Assembly: GCA_945888515.1 (NCBI GenBank)
Contig: CAMDAD010000010.1
Location: 1-39,607, forward strand
Length of the DNA stretch: 39,607 bases
Direction of reading: 5' to 3'
Origin: Akkermansia muciniphila
Lineage (GTDB): Bacteria; Verrucomicrobiota; Verrucomicrobiia; Verrucomicrobiales; Akkermansiaceae
Part shown: positions 32,179 to 39,607 of the stretch, piece by piece
Numbering within the stretch: the first letter of the stretch is position 1
Layout: every line of letters starts with the position of its first letter
Translations under genes and position numbers: made by a program
The notes under the pieces: generated by a model
What the model was told of the DNA's origin: nothing
Databases searched by the model: none
What the model saw: the letters and a program-made list of their open reading frames with translations, nothing else

Positions 32179-33471
32179 TCAGGTCAGCGATTCCTGATTC
32201 GCACAGACGAGGTCCTCCTGCACGGCTTCTGCCTCTTTGATTTTCTTTTCCCAGATGAAACGCCGGAACAATACTTTGATCGCGGCTGTGAGCGGCACCG
32301 CGAGCAGAGCGCCCACAAAGCCGCCGAGAATGACAGTCCAAAAGACCATGGAGAAAATGACCGTCATCGGGTGCAGTCCCACGGAGTCGCCCACGATTTT
32401 CGGTGCGGTGACCAGCGAGTTGATTTGTTGCACGACCACAAAAATAATGACCACACCGATCGTGTAAGACATGGGATCCAGTTGCCAGATGGCACCGCCC
32501 TTGGCGTGAAACCAGCCGATGATGCAGGCGGGAATGAGGCAAAGAATATTGCCGATGTAGGGAATGACTCCGAGAACTGCCATGAAAACCCCGATGAGAA
32601 AGCCATATGGGAGACCATAGAATGTCAGAGCGATACCAACCAGAATGCCGTCGATAAATGCCACCAATACCTGCCCGCGGAAGAAGGATATCAGATAGCC
32701 ATTGATTTCCTGAAGTGTATCGATCAGTCCGCTCTTAAAGTGAGAAGCGCGCAAGGGCACATAGTCGTGCCAATGCCGTTGAATGCTTGCGGAATCTTTG
32801 AGGAAAAAGAACAGATAGATGGGCACCATCACCAGACCTAACACAAAACCCAACAGGCCGATAATCTTGGAGGTGCCCAGTGTGGTCCATTCCCAGATAC
32901 GACCTTTGTAATCGTATAACAATCGGCCGGCACGGGTGTCCCAGAAAAATTCCATGGTCGTCGGCAACTTGCGCTTGGGGATTGGTTCGATCACTTTTCC
33001 TGAGTCATCGACCTCAGTCAGCGCCCAACCGATCACATTGCCATGCTGCTTGTTTTGTTGCTGGCGAAGAAAGGAAGCGATCGTTCGTGTGAGCGAGTCA
33101 TTTCCCTCCGATTCTTCCTGCTGCGCTGCGGTCGCGTTGATTTTATAAGTCAGCATAGCGCGCGCCTGACTGACACCCGGAAGGACTGCCAAGAGCAGCA
33201 ACATGCCCCCTAGTAACAACGCTGCATAGACGAGGATCACCGACTTCAGGCGCGAGAGTTTCCAACGTTCCAGACGTCGGACCAGGGGATCGAGCAAATA
33301 GGCCACGATACCTGCGATGATCACGGGGATGAGCACGGGTTGGAGAAAGCCGAACAACTTACCGGTTAGCCATATCAACCCGACCAACAATAGCCCCAGG
33401 ATGAGGATAGACACACCTGTAGCAGCATTCCACAGGGTGCGGACTTGGAAGGAAGTAGGGTAGTTTCTCAT
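32179..33471 (-). CDS. AI-2E/PerM family transporter
   Basis: 430 residues from ATG 33471 (MRNYPTSFQVRTLW); the frame extends to a TTG at 33534. About eight membrane helices. PVIIAGIVAYLLDPLVRRLER near the N-terminus and GILVGIALTFYGLPYGFLIGV, LGVIPYIGNI and VGDSVGLHPMTVIFS in the C-terminal half are PerM/AI-2E signatures. The extracytoplasmic loop region (about 110-200) is long and charged. The substrate is unknown; the family includes AI-2 exporters and ion antiporters. Confidence 0.88.
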   Translation of the reverse strand: MRNYPTSFQVRTLWNAATGVSILILGLLLVGLIWLTGKLFGFLQPVLIPVIIAGIVAYLLDPLVRRLERWKLSRLKSVILVYAALLLGGMLLLLAVLPGVSQARAMLTYKINATAAQQEESEGNDSLTRTIASFLRQQQNKQHGNVIGWALTEVDDSGKVIEPIPKRKLPTTMEFFWDTRAGRLLYDYKGRIWEWTTLGTSKIIGLLGFVLGLVMVPIYLFFFLKDSASIQRHWHDYVPLRASHFKSGLIDTLQEINGYLISFFRGQVLVAFIDGILVGIALTFYGLPYGFLIGVFMAVLGVIPYIGNILCLIPACIIGWFHAKGGAIWQLDPMSYTIGVVIIFVVVQQINSLVTAPKIVGDSVGLHPMTVIFSMVFWTVILGGFVGALLAVPLTAAIKVLFRRFIWEKKIKEAEAVQEDLVCANQESLT

Positions 33472-33588
33472 GCGCGACCACTTTGCTAGCAGAAAATGCG
33501 CCGCTGCCCATGAGAAAAATGAGAGCATTTTCAACTCACAGGAAATACCATTGCATCATGGACTCGTTCAGTAATAGATTGGCGGGGG

Positions 33589-34071
33589 ATGATAGGGATC
33601 GGATATGATGTGCATCGTTTTGCCGAGGGACGACCGCTGATACTTGGTGGCGTGGAAATTTCTCATACGCATGGGTTGGAAGGTCACTCGGATGCCGATG
33701 TGCTCTCGCACGCCATCGCTGATGCCGTATTGGGCGCTCTGGGCGAACCGGACATTGGACATTTTTTCCCACCGGGTGATCCAAGCTGCAAGGACATCTG
33801 TTCTCTGCGCATTTTAGAAAAAAGTCGTCAACGCTGTGAGGAGTTGGGCTATCAGTTGGTCAATATCGATGCCACCATCATTGCCGAAGCCCCGAAAGTG
33901 CTCCCGCACCGCGAGGCGATGCGCGCAGCGATCGGCGCCGCACTGGGACTATCGGCGGCGCGGGTTGGCATCAAGGCAACCACCAATGAAACCATGGGAT
34001 TTGTCGGCAGACGTGAGGGCATAGCGGCGATGGCCGTGGCCATGGTGCGCGCGATTTCCGCAGATGATTGA
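33589..34071 (+). CDS. ispF: 2-C-methyl-D-erythritol 2,4-cyclodiphosphate synthase IspF
   Basis: MEP isoprenoid pathway: forms the cyclodiphosphate with release of CMP. 160 residues, full length. The metal ligands are in GYDVHRF (Asp8, His10) and the conserved His of HSDADVLSHAIADA; the C-terminal ATTNETMGFVGRREGIAA is the family signature. The start ATG at 33589 follows a GGCGGGGG stretch. No ispD is adjacent. ftsH follows after 117 bases. Confidence 0.95.
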   Translation: MIGIGYDVHRFAEGRPLILGGVEISHTHGLEGHSDADVLSHAIADAVLGALGEPDIGHFFPPGDPSCKDICSLRILEKSRQRCEELGYQLVNIDATIIAEAPKVLPHREAMRAAIGAALGLSAARVGIKATTNETMGFVGRREGIAAMAVAMVRAISADD

Positions 34072-34188
34072 GGGGATTTTATAAAAATTTGCAAAAAACA
34101 TTTTCCTTTTCCCTTGTGTGGCGTAGGCTATCACCAGATCGACCGTCGTAAAACACTTTGCTGAGGGTCACACGTTTCCTCATTTATC

Positions 34189-36540
34189 ATGTCTGATTCA
34201 TCGCCTCAACCCCAAGACACTCGCGAGCCGAACCGCAATACTCCTGAACCTTCCGGGGTCAACTGGCGTTTGTTTGGTTTGCTGGGCGTTGCCCTTCTCG
34301 TCTTGACCATCGCTTATTTCAATACGGACTCTTTCAGTGGCAAGATAAAGCAACTCGGATACAGCGAGTTTCGCAATGCGTATGATCAAGGATTAGTCGT
34401 AACCGACGACGTTCGCCGACCTTTCGAGGTGGTGACTCGCGATAGTCTCTACATTGCTAGCGTGAACGGTTGGCTCAAGCCTGGTCCGGCACGTGATACC
34501 AACGGTGCGAAACAACGCAGCGCTTTTCAGGTGCCAGTGGATATCATCCTAAATCAGGATGTGCTCAACCGCGTGCTGGGAAGTGACTTGAAAATCACAC
34601 GCGCGGAAACCCTGCCTGCCCTGCCGGAAACGGGAGAAACACTCACACTGCAGGCCTTTCGGAAAGCACTGGCGGCGGGTGAAGTCGTGGTGAACGATAT
34701 ACAGTCGCCTCTCCGCGTGGTCATCGCCAAGGACAACTCAGCCGTGCTCGAAGGGGTGCGAGAGTGGCATCCGATCGTCGCATCCACGACACCGCTCGAT
34801 CCGAAGACGCTGACCCGTTTCGAGGTAAAGGTAGATACGCTGATGCAAAAGGAGGAACTCTCGGAGCTGCTCGCTGCTGGTGCCAAACGCACCAGCGTGA
34901 GCAATACTTTCGGGAACCTGATGATTAGCTTGCTCCCCATCATTCTCATCGTGGCGGTGCTGATATTTTTCTTCCGTCAACAAATGAAATCCGCAGGACG
35001 GGGGGCGATGAATTTCGGTCGTAGCAAGGCGCGTTTGCTGACGATGGATAAAAACAAAGTCACCTTTAAGGATGTGGCTGGCATTCAAGAAGCAAAGGAG
35101 GAGCTACAAGAAATCGTCGAGTTCCTGCGCGACCCAAAGAAATTTCAGAAACTGGGTGGAAGTATTCCCAAGGGCGTGTTGATGGTCGGTGCTCCGGGAA
35201 CGGGGAAGACTCTACTCGCGCGCGCGATCGCTGGTGAAGCGGATGTGCCTTTTTTCTCGATCTCCGGCTCGGACTTCGTCGAAATGTTCGTTGGCGTTGG
35301 AGCCAGCCGTGTTCGTGATATGTTTGAGCAGGGCAAAAAAAATGCACCCTGTTTGATCTTCATTGACGAGATCGATGCCGTTGGTCGCCATCGCGGGCAG
35401 GGCATGGGAGGCGGTAATGACGAACGCGAGCAGACCCTGAACCAGATGCTGGTGGAAATGGATGGCTTCGACACTCAAGAAGGCGTGATCATCATCGCCG
35501 CAACCAACCGACCTGATGTGCTGGATCCGGCACTCTTGCGTCCGGGTCGTTTCGACCGCCAAGTCACCGTCTCGCTGCCGGACGTGAATGGCCGAGAGGA
35601 AATCCTGCGCGTTCATGTGAAAAAAATCAAATTGCAGGCCGGTGTAGATCTCTCCCGCATCGCCAAGGGCACCCCTGGCTTTTCTGGTGCGGAGCTAGCC
35701 AATTTGATCAACGAGGCGGCTCTTCTTGCGGCGCGTCGCAATCTTTCTGCTGTTACACTCGATGAGCTGGAAGAAGCGCGTGATAAGGTCCGTTGGGGAC
35801 GAGAGAGGCGCAGTCTTGCGATGAGTGACAAAGAAAAAATTGGCACCGCCTGGCATGAGGCCGGCCACGCTTATCTGAATGTCATTCTCAAGCACTGCCA
35901 CCCGCTGCATAAAGTCACCATCATCCCACGCGGTCCGTATCTCGGGGCGACGATGTATTTGCCTGATGGCGATAAGTATTCCACTCAGAAAAAAGAAGCT
36001 CTCGATAGCCTCGTCATGACGATGGGTGGTCGCATTGCCGAACAATTCCACAGCGATGATATTTCCAATGGAGCTTCCGGAGACATTCGGCAGGCAACTC
36101 ATCTGGCTCGTCAAATGGTCTGCGAATGGGGCATGAGCGATAAGCTGGGAATGATCGGCTACAGCGAAACAGAGGGCAGTTCCTTCTTGGGGCGGGACTT
36201 TGGCAAGAGTCGCGATTACTCGGAAGCTACGGCTCAGGCGATCGATGCCGAAATTAAGATGCTGATCGACGATGCCTACGCGAAGGCTGAGAAGCTGCTC
36301 CGTGAGGGGCGCGACAAAGTAGAGTTGATCGCCATGGCTTTGTTAGAGTTTGAAACGCTAGATGCCAGCCACGTGCGTGACTTGGTGGAGTTTGGTGAAA
36401 TGAAAGACCCGCCACCTGCGCCCAAGCCGCCACCAGTTCCCGACGAACTCGCGAAAAAAGACGCAGCGAAGTCAGCGACGAAGGAGGAAAAACCAGACGA
36501 TGGTGCCATCCCCGGCGAAGTTGTGGGCGCTCCGGCGTGA
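34189..36540 (+). CDS. ftsH: ATP-dependent zinc metalloprotease FtsH, doubled ectodomain
   Basis: Membrane AAA protease that degrades unneeded membrane and cytoplasmic proteins. 783 residues. TM1 is about 25-45 and TM2 about 243-262. Walker A GAPGTGKT (334-341), Walker B FIDEID (391-396), the arginine-finger region RPGRFDR, the zinc site HEAGH (556-560) and the third ligand Asp632 are intact. The extracytoplasmic segment is about 195 residues, far longer than the roughly 70 of E. coli FtsH. It contains two copies of the same unit (about 56-146 and 152-238): FR.A...G.VV..D...P..VV recurs, then F.V.VD......L...L. The C-terminal tail is Pro/Lys-rich. Confidence 0.96.
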   Translation: MSDSSPQPQDTREPNRNTPEPSGVNWRLFGLLGVALLVLTIAYFNTDSFSGKIKQLGYSEFRNAYDQGLVVTDDVRRPFEVVTRDSLYIASVNGWLKPGPARDTNGAKQRSAFQVPVDIILNQDVLNRVLGSDLKITRAETLPALPETGETLTLQAFRKALAAGEVVVNDIQSPLRVVIAKDNSAVLEGVREWHPIVASTTPLDPKTLTRFEVKVDTLMQKEELSELLAAGAKRTSVSNTFGNLMISLLPIILIVAVLIFFFRQQMKSAGRGAMNFGRSKARLLTMDKNKVTFKDVAGIQEAKEELQEIVEFLRDPKKFQKLGGSIPKGVLMVGAPGTGKTLLARAIAGEADVPFFSISGSDFVEMFVGVGASRVRDMFEQGKKNAPCLIFIDEIDAVGRHRGQGMGGGNDEREQTLNQMLVEMDGFDTQEGVIIIAATNRPDVLDPALLRPGRFDRQVTVSLPDVNGREEILRVHVKKIKLQAGVDLSRIAKGTPGFSGAELANLINEAALLAARRNLSAVTLDELEEARDKVRWGRERRSLAMSDKEKIGTAWHEAGHAYLNVILKHCHPLHKVTIIPRGPYLGATMYLPDGDKYSTQKKEALDSLVMTMGGRIAEQFHSDDISNGASGDIRQATHLARQMVCEWGMSDKLGMIGYSETEGSSFLGRDFGKSRDYSEATAQAIDAEIKMLIDDAYAKAEKLLREGRDKVELIAMALLEFETLDASHVRDLVEFGEMKDPPPAPKPPPVPDELAKKDAAKSATKEEKPDDGAIPGEVVGAPA

Positions 36541-36571
36541 GTGAAGCTCAATTTTCTTTACCTATGATCAC

Positions 36572-36593
36572 AGCGCTGCCTGCAGGTGGCGCT
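36572..36593 (+). other. Hairpin between ftsH and the RF-1-domain gene
   Basis: AGCGCTGCC-TGCA-GGTGGCGCT can form a 9-bp stem with two G-U pairs in RNA. There is no T-run, so it is not a standard terminator. It may slow read-through or mark an RNA-processing site before the next start at 36622. Confidence 0.4.
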
Positions 36594-36621
36594 CGTGTCA
36601 TTTCAGGCGCTCTGCTATCTC

Positions 36622-37023
36622 ATGATTTCTCCCGAAAAAATCCTCGCACAGGAAAAACGCATGCTCGCACTGGGCATACGAGAGGAGGATTTGATCGAGA
36701 AGTTTATTCAAGGATCGGGTTCGGGCGGCCAGAAGATCAACAAGACCTCCTCCTGCGTTTATTTGAAACATGAACCCACCGGTGAGGAAGTGAAATGCCA
36801 ACGCGAGCGCTCGCGTGAACTGAATCGCTATCTCGCCCGCAAGGAATTGTGCGATCGACTCGATCAAATCCAAAACGGCACCCTTTCCCGCCGGCAGCAG
36901 GAAATCGAAAAAATCCGTCGTCAAAAACGACAGAAATCACGCAAGCAGAAACAGCGCATGGTTGCGGATAAGCGCAAGCAATCCGAAAAAAAGCAACAAC
37001 GCCGATCTGCTCCATCGGAATGA
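36622..37023 (+). CDS. RF-1-domain (GGQ) peptidyl-tRNA hydrolase-like protein
   Basis: 133 residues from ATG 36622 (MISPEKILAQEKR); a GTG at 36586 is in frame. The class I release-factor catalytic motif is in GSGSGGQKINKTSSCVYL, and a basic, Lys/Arg-rich C-terminal tail follows, as in ArfB/YaeJ-type ribosome-rescue factors or RF-like proteins. It lacks a codon-recognition domain. Likely role: release of peptides from stalled ribosomes. It follows ftsH on the same strand; both would serve protein quality control. Confidence 0.8.
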   Translation: MISPEKILAQEKRMLALGIREEDLIEKFIQGSGSGGQKINKTSSCVYLKHEPTGEEVKCQRERSRELNRYLARKELCDRLDQIQNGTLSRRQQEIEKIRRQKRQKSRKQKQRMVADKRKQSEKKQQRRSAPSE

Positions 37024-37071
37024 ACGCATGTTGATAAACCCATGCCGCGAAATGCGTAGTGGCTTCTATCG

Positions 37072-37977
37072 ATGAAACGTTTGCTCTTTTTGATTCCACT
37101 TTTCCTTCTGTCTTTTCCCTCCTTCGCGCAAAATGCCTTGCCCAAGTCGCGACCGATTCGTGCGGATGCACCTGCGGGCAAAACCTATGTCTACAAAGAA
37201 AGCGCAGGGAAGCCGCGCAACATGGAACTCTATTTCCCACCCGGACACGATGCGAAGAAGGCGAAGGTGCCTGGCATGATTCTCTTTCACGGAGGAGGCT
37301 GGAGCGGGGGAACACTATCGCAGTTTCGCATCGCATGCGCCTACTTTGCCAGTCGTGGAATTGTCTGTGCAACGGCGGAATACCAAATGCTCTCTGGTGC
37401 CGATGCGAAAAAGCTTCCCCCCGGCGTGACGAAGAAACGCGTTTGTGTCACCGATGCCAAAAGCGCCATACGATGGCTCAAACAGCACTCTGCCGAGTTG
37501 GGCATCGACCCGCAACGCATCATCACAGGTGGAGGTTCGGCGGGAGGTCACATCAGCGCACTGGCAACGCTGAATCCCGGACTCAATGACCCAGCAGATC
37601 CGAAAGACATCGATACCAGCGTGGTAGCGTATTTGTGGTTCAATCCGGCATTCGAACAAAGCGATGAGAAGGATGCGGAGATCGATATCCTGCGCCATGT
37701 AAAATCCGACCTCCCCCCCGCGATTTCGTTTTTTGGCGATAAGGATACGTGGAAAAAGGGTTGGGATACCGCGTTCGAAAAATGGCAGAAAGTGGGTAAT
37801 AAGAGTATCGATTACCAAATCGCAGTGGGGCAAACGCACAGTTTTTTCAACAAAGATCCCTGGCAAACCGTCACACTCATCGCAGCGGACCGGTTTCTGG
37901 TGAAGCAAGGCCTGCTCACTGGTGAGCCAACGTTGAAGGGGCCCGCCAACGGTGAAAAACTGATCCCTTCGCCTTAA
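37072..37977 (+). CDS. Secreted alpha/beta hydrolase (esterase)
   Basis: 301 residues with a signal peptide (about 1-20, ending SFAQ). The oxyanion motif is HGGGW (73-77), the nucleophile is Ser156 in GGSAGG, the acid is Asp223 or Asp225 in FGDKDTW, and the base is His256 in THSFF. This is the hormone-sensitive-lipase/acetyl-xylan-esterase-like pattern. It lies 14 bases upstream of the FAD oxidoreductase gene and probably shares a transcript with it. Confidence 0.88.
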   Translation: MKRLLFLIPLFLLSFPSFAQNALPKSRPIRADAPAGKTYVYKESAGKPRNMELYFPPGHDAKKAKVPGMILFHGGGWSGGTLSQFRIACAYFASRGIVCATAEYQMLSGADAKKLPPGVTKKRVCVTDAKSAIRWLKQHSAELGIDPQRIITGGGSAGGHISALATLNPGLNDPADPKDIDTSVVAYLWFNPAFEQSDEKDAEIDILRHVKSDLPPAISFFGDKDTWKKGWDTAFEKWQKVGNKSIDYQIAVGQTHSFFNKDPWQTVTLIAADRFLVKQGLLTGEPTLKGPANGEKLIPSP

Positions 37978-37991
37978 TATGCCATATCAAA

Positions 37992-39607
37992 ATGATTCGT
38001 TATTTTTTACTCGTTATTTTTTATATATCGTTTTTCTGTTCGCATACTCAAGCGATTGTTCCGGTTTATTTTACGCCAGTCACGGAGCGCAAAGCCACGA
38101 CACAGGAAACGGAGATTGTGGTGTATGGAGGCACTTCCGCTGGTTCCATGGCTGCCATCCAGGCTGCACGACTGGGGCGCAAGACGACACTTGTTTCCTT
38201 CAATCAACACGTAGGTGGTCTCACTTCGGGTGGCCTCACGGCTTCGGATCTCGGTGACAGCAAAAGCATTGGCGGTCTCGCGCTCGAATACTACCAGCGC
38301 CTCGGAGTGAAGACGGAGTTTAGCTCTGCCCATGCCGAGCGAGTTTTCCGCACGATGCTCGCCGATGCGGGAGTGAATGTGTTGTTAGGTCAACCGCTGG
38401 AATCGGTGATGATGAAGAATCAAGAGATCGTTTCTGCAACCTTTGCCACCGGACTGACGCTTGCGGGCAAGGTGTTTATCGATGCGACGTATGAAGGCGA
38501 TCTCATGGCCGCGGCGAATGTTTCTTATACGGTCGGACGCGAACCACGCGGCACTTACAACGAGTCGCTGGCTGGTCAGTCTCAGAACGTTTCGTGGAAA
38601 AACGTCTATCAATTTTGCCGACTGCCTATCAGTCCTTATCTGGTGGCCGATGATCCATCATCGGGTTTGTTACCGGAAATTTCTGCGCATAAGCTGGGTA
38701 AATCTGGTGATGGTGACTACCGCGTGCAGGCTTACAATTTCCGCATGAATCTCACGAACAAGGAAGACCGTATCCCGTTTCCGAAACCCAAGGATTACGA
38801 TCCAGCACGCTATGCATTGCTCTCGCGTTTTCTAAATTTCAGTACGGAGGTAACATGGGTGCTGAACTACACAGTCAAGCCGATGACCGATGGACCCGTG
38901 CAATTGCGCAATGGCGATTCAAATAATGCAGGCAGTTTCTCGACGGATCTAGTGGGTGGTAGTGACCGATGGCCCGATGGAACTTTCGAGCCCGTCACTT
39001 TTTCTGAAATGCCTCCTCCTCGTCGGGGTCTGTCTATGCCCTTGCTCGAGCTCTATCAGATCCGTGAGAAAATTTTTCAGGATCACGTCACTTATCAGCA
39101 GGGTCTTCTCTATTTTCTCGCCAATGAGAAAGGGGTGCCGATGACTCTTCGTGCGCGGGTGAATCAATTTGGACTTGACCCGAGAGAGTTCAAGGATACC
39201 GGCCACTGGCCTCATCAACTGTATATTCGTGAGGGTCGTCGTATGGTATCGGACTACGTGATGACGCAGGCGAATTGCGAGAAGGATTGCATCGCGAACG
39301 ACTCGATTGGACTGGCCTCTTATGCCATGGATTCGCATTTTTGCCAGCGAGTCGTGGTTGAGGAAAACGGCATAACCACGGTGCGCAACGAAGGTGGATT
39401 CGGGCACGCCTGCAAGAAGGGAGCTTATCCGGTATCGTATCGCTCCATTGTGCCGAGACAAACCGAATGCAACAATCTTTTAGTGCCTGTGTCGCTCTCC
39501 GCCTCGCACGCCGCCTTCGGATCGATCCGCATGGAGCCAGTGTTCATGATTCTTGGTCATAGCGCCGGAGTCGCTGCCGTATTGGCGATCGGCGAGAATC
39601 GTTCCGT
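37992..39607 (+). CDS. Secreted FAD-dependent oxidoreductase, truncated by window
   Basis: The frame is open from ATG 37992 to the end of the window (538 codons, no stop). It begins with a hydrophobic signal peptide (MIRYFLLVIFYISFFCSHTQA). The FAD-binding Rossmann motif is VVYGGTSAGSMAAIQAARLG, followed by HVGGLTSGGL. VFIDATYEGDLMAAANV, FRMNLTN and MEPVFMILGHSAGVAA are typical of the FAD_oxidored (PF12831) family abundant in Planctomycetota and Verrucomicrobiota. Members are found in polysaccharide-use gene sets; the reaction is unknown. It starts 14 bases after the esterase stop. Confidence 0.88.
   Translation, partial: MIRYFLLVIFYISFFCSHTQAIVPVYFTPVTERKATTQETEIVVYGGTSAGSMAAIQAARLGRKTTLVSFNQHVGGLTSGGLTASDLGDSKSIGGLALEYYQRLGVKTEFSSAHAERVFRTMLADAGVNVLLGQPLESVMMKNQEIVSATFATGLTLAGKVFIDATYEGDLMAAANVSYTVGREPRGTYNESLAGQSQNVSWKNVYQFCRLPISPYLVADDPSSGLLPEISAHKLGKSGDGDYRVQAYNFRMNLTNKEDRIPFPKPKDYDPARYALLSRFLNFSTEVTWVLNYTVKPMTDGPVQLRNGDSNNAGSFSTDLVGGSDRWPDGTFEPVTFSEMPPPRRGLSMPLLELYQIREKIFQDHVTYQQGLLYFLANEKGVPMTLRARVNQFGLDPREFKDTGHWPHQLYIREGRRMVSDYVMTQANCEKDCIANDSIGLASYAMDSHFCQRVVVEENGITTVRNEGGFGHACKKGAYPVSYRSIVPRQTECNNLLVPVSLSASHAAFGSIRMEPVFMILGHSAGVAAVLAIGENRS

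Noticed and set aside
32095-32841. 248-residue + frame opposite the AI-2E family gene
   Set aside because: Antisense; the - frame has the membrane helices and family signatures.

Overview
The window looks like chromosomal DNA from a member of the Verrucomicrobiota. That is an inference. It rests on the type of structured, REP-like repeat at the left end, on several secreted hydrolases and an FAD oxidoreductase of kinds common in that phylum, and on many genes without a clear Shine-Dalgarno sequence. I could run no database search. No rRNA, tRNA, CRISPR array or complete insertion sequence was recognised.

Region 1 (1-4670) is an accessory island. It holds a type I restriction-modification specificity gene (hsdS), a solo IS200-like/REP-associated tyrosine transposase (RAYT) and the methylase gene hsdM, all on the + strand, with no hsdR in view. 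Three copies of a multi-hairpin repeat lie here. Each ends exactly 9 nt before an ATG: a broken hsdS start, the real hsdS and the RAYT gene. Four short palindromes and a 13-bp hairpin fill the hsdS-RAYT gap. Just after hsdM lies the C-terminal remnant of a C39-like peptidase gene with an in-frame stop, which suggests a decayed island boundary.

Region 2 (4670-9500, - strand) has fabG-sixA, a secreted family-10-like glycosylhydrolase and a two-gene envelope operon (an OmpA-like coiled-coil protein plus a second membrane-anchored coiled-coil protein). Region 3 (9570-15730, mostly + strand) has a heme A synthase, a secreted beta-propeller, a strong terminator, a secreted C39-like peptidase, acpS, a convergent tetR, pgsA and an MlaF-type ATPase. 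Region 4 (15737-19816, - strand) has vanZ-like, a BrnT/CopG toxin-antitoxin pair, a small membrane protein, a class A PBP whose transpeptidase motifs are all lost, and mutM.

Region 5 (19934-28176, + strand) has a small ExbB-like protein, a large MFS-acyltransferase fusion with a leftover adenylation-domain tail, purine nucleoside phosphorylase, and a carbohydrate group: an ExuT-like transporter, a discoidin/GH9-like enzyme and an SGNH hydrolase. Region 6 (28200-30505) is a decayed patch around a divergent folP, with frameshifted small genes on both sides. Region 7 (30506-39607) has serA, an AI-2E/PerM family protein, ispF, ftsH with a duplicated extracytoplasmic domain, an RF-1-domain protein, a secreted esterase and a truncated FAD-dependent oxidoreductase.

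The genes worth a second look are the repeat/RAYT/hsd arrangement, the PBP with a dead transpeptidase, the MFS-PlsC fusion and the FtsH with a doubled ectodomain.
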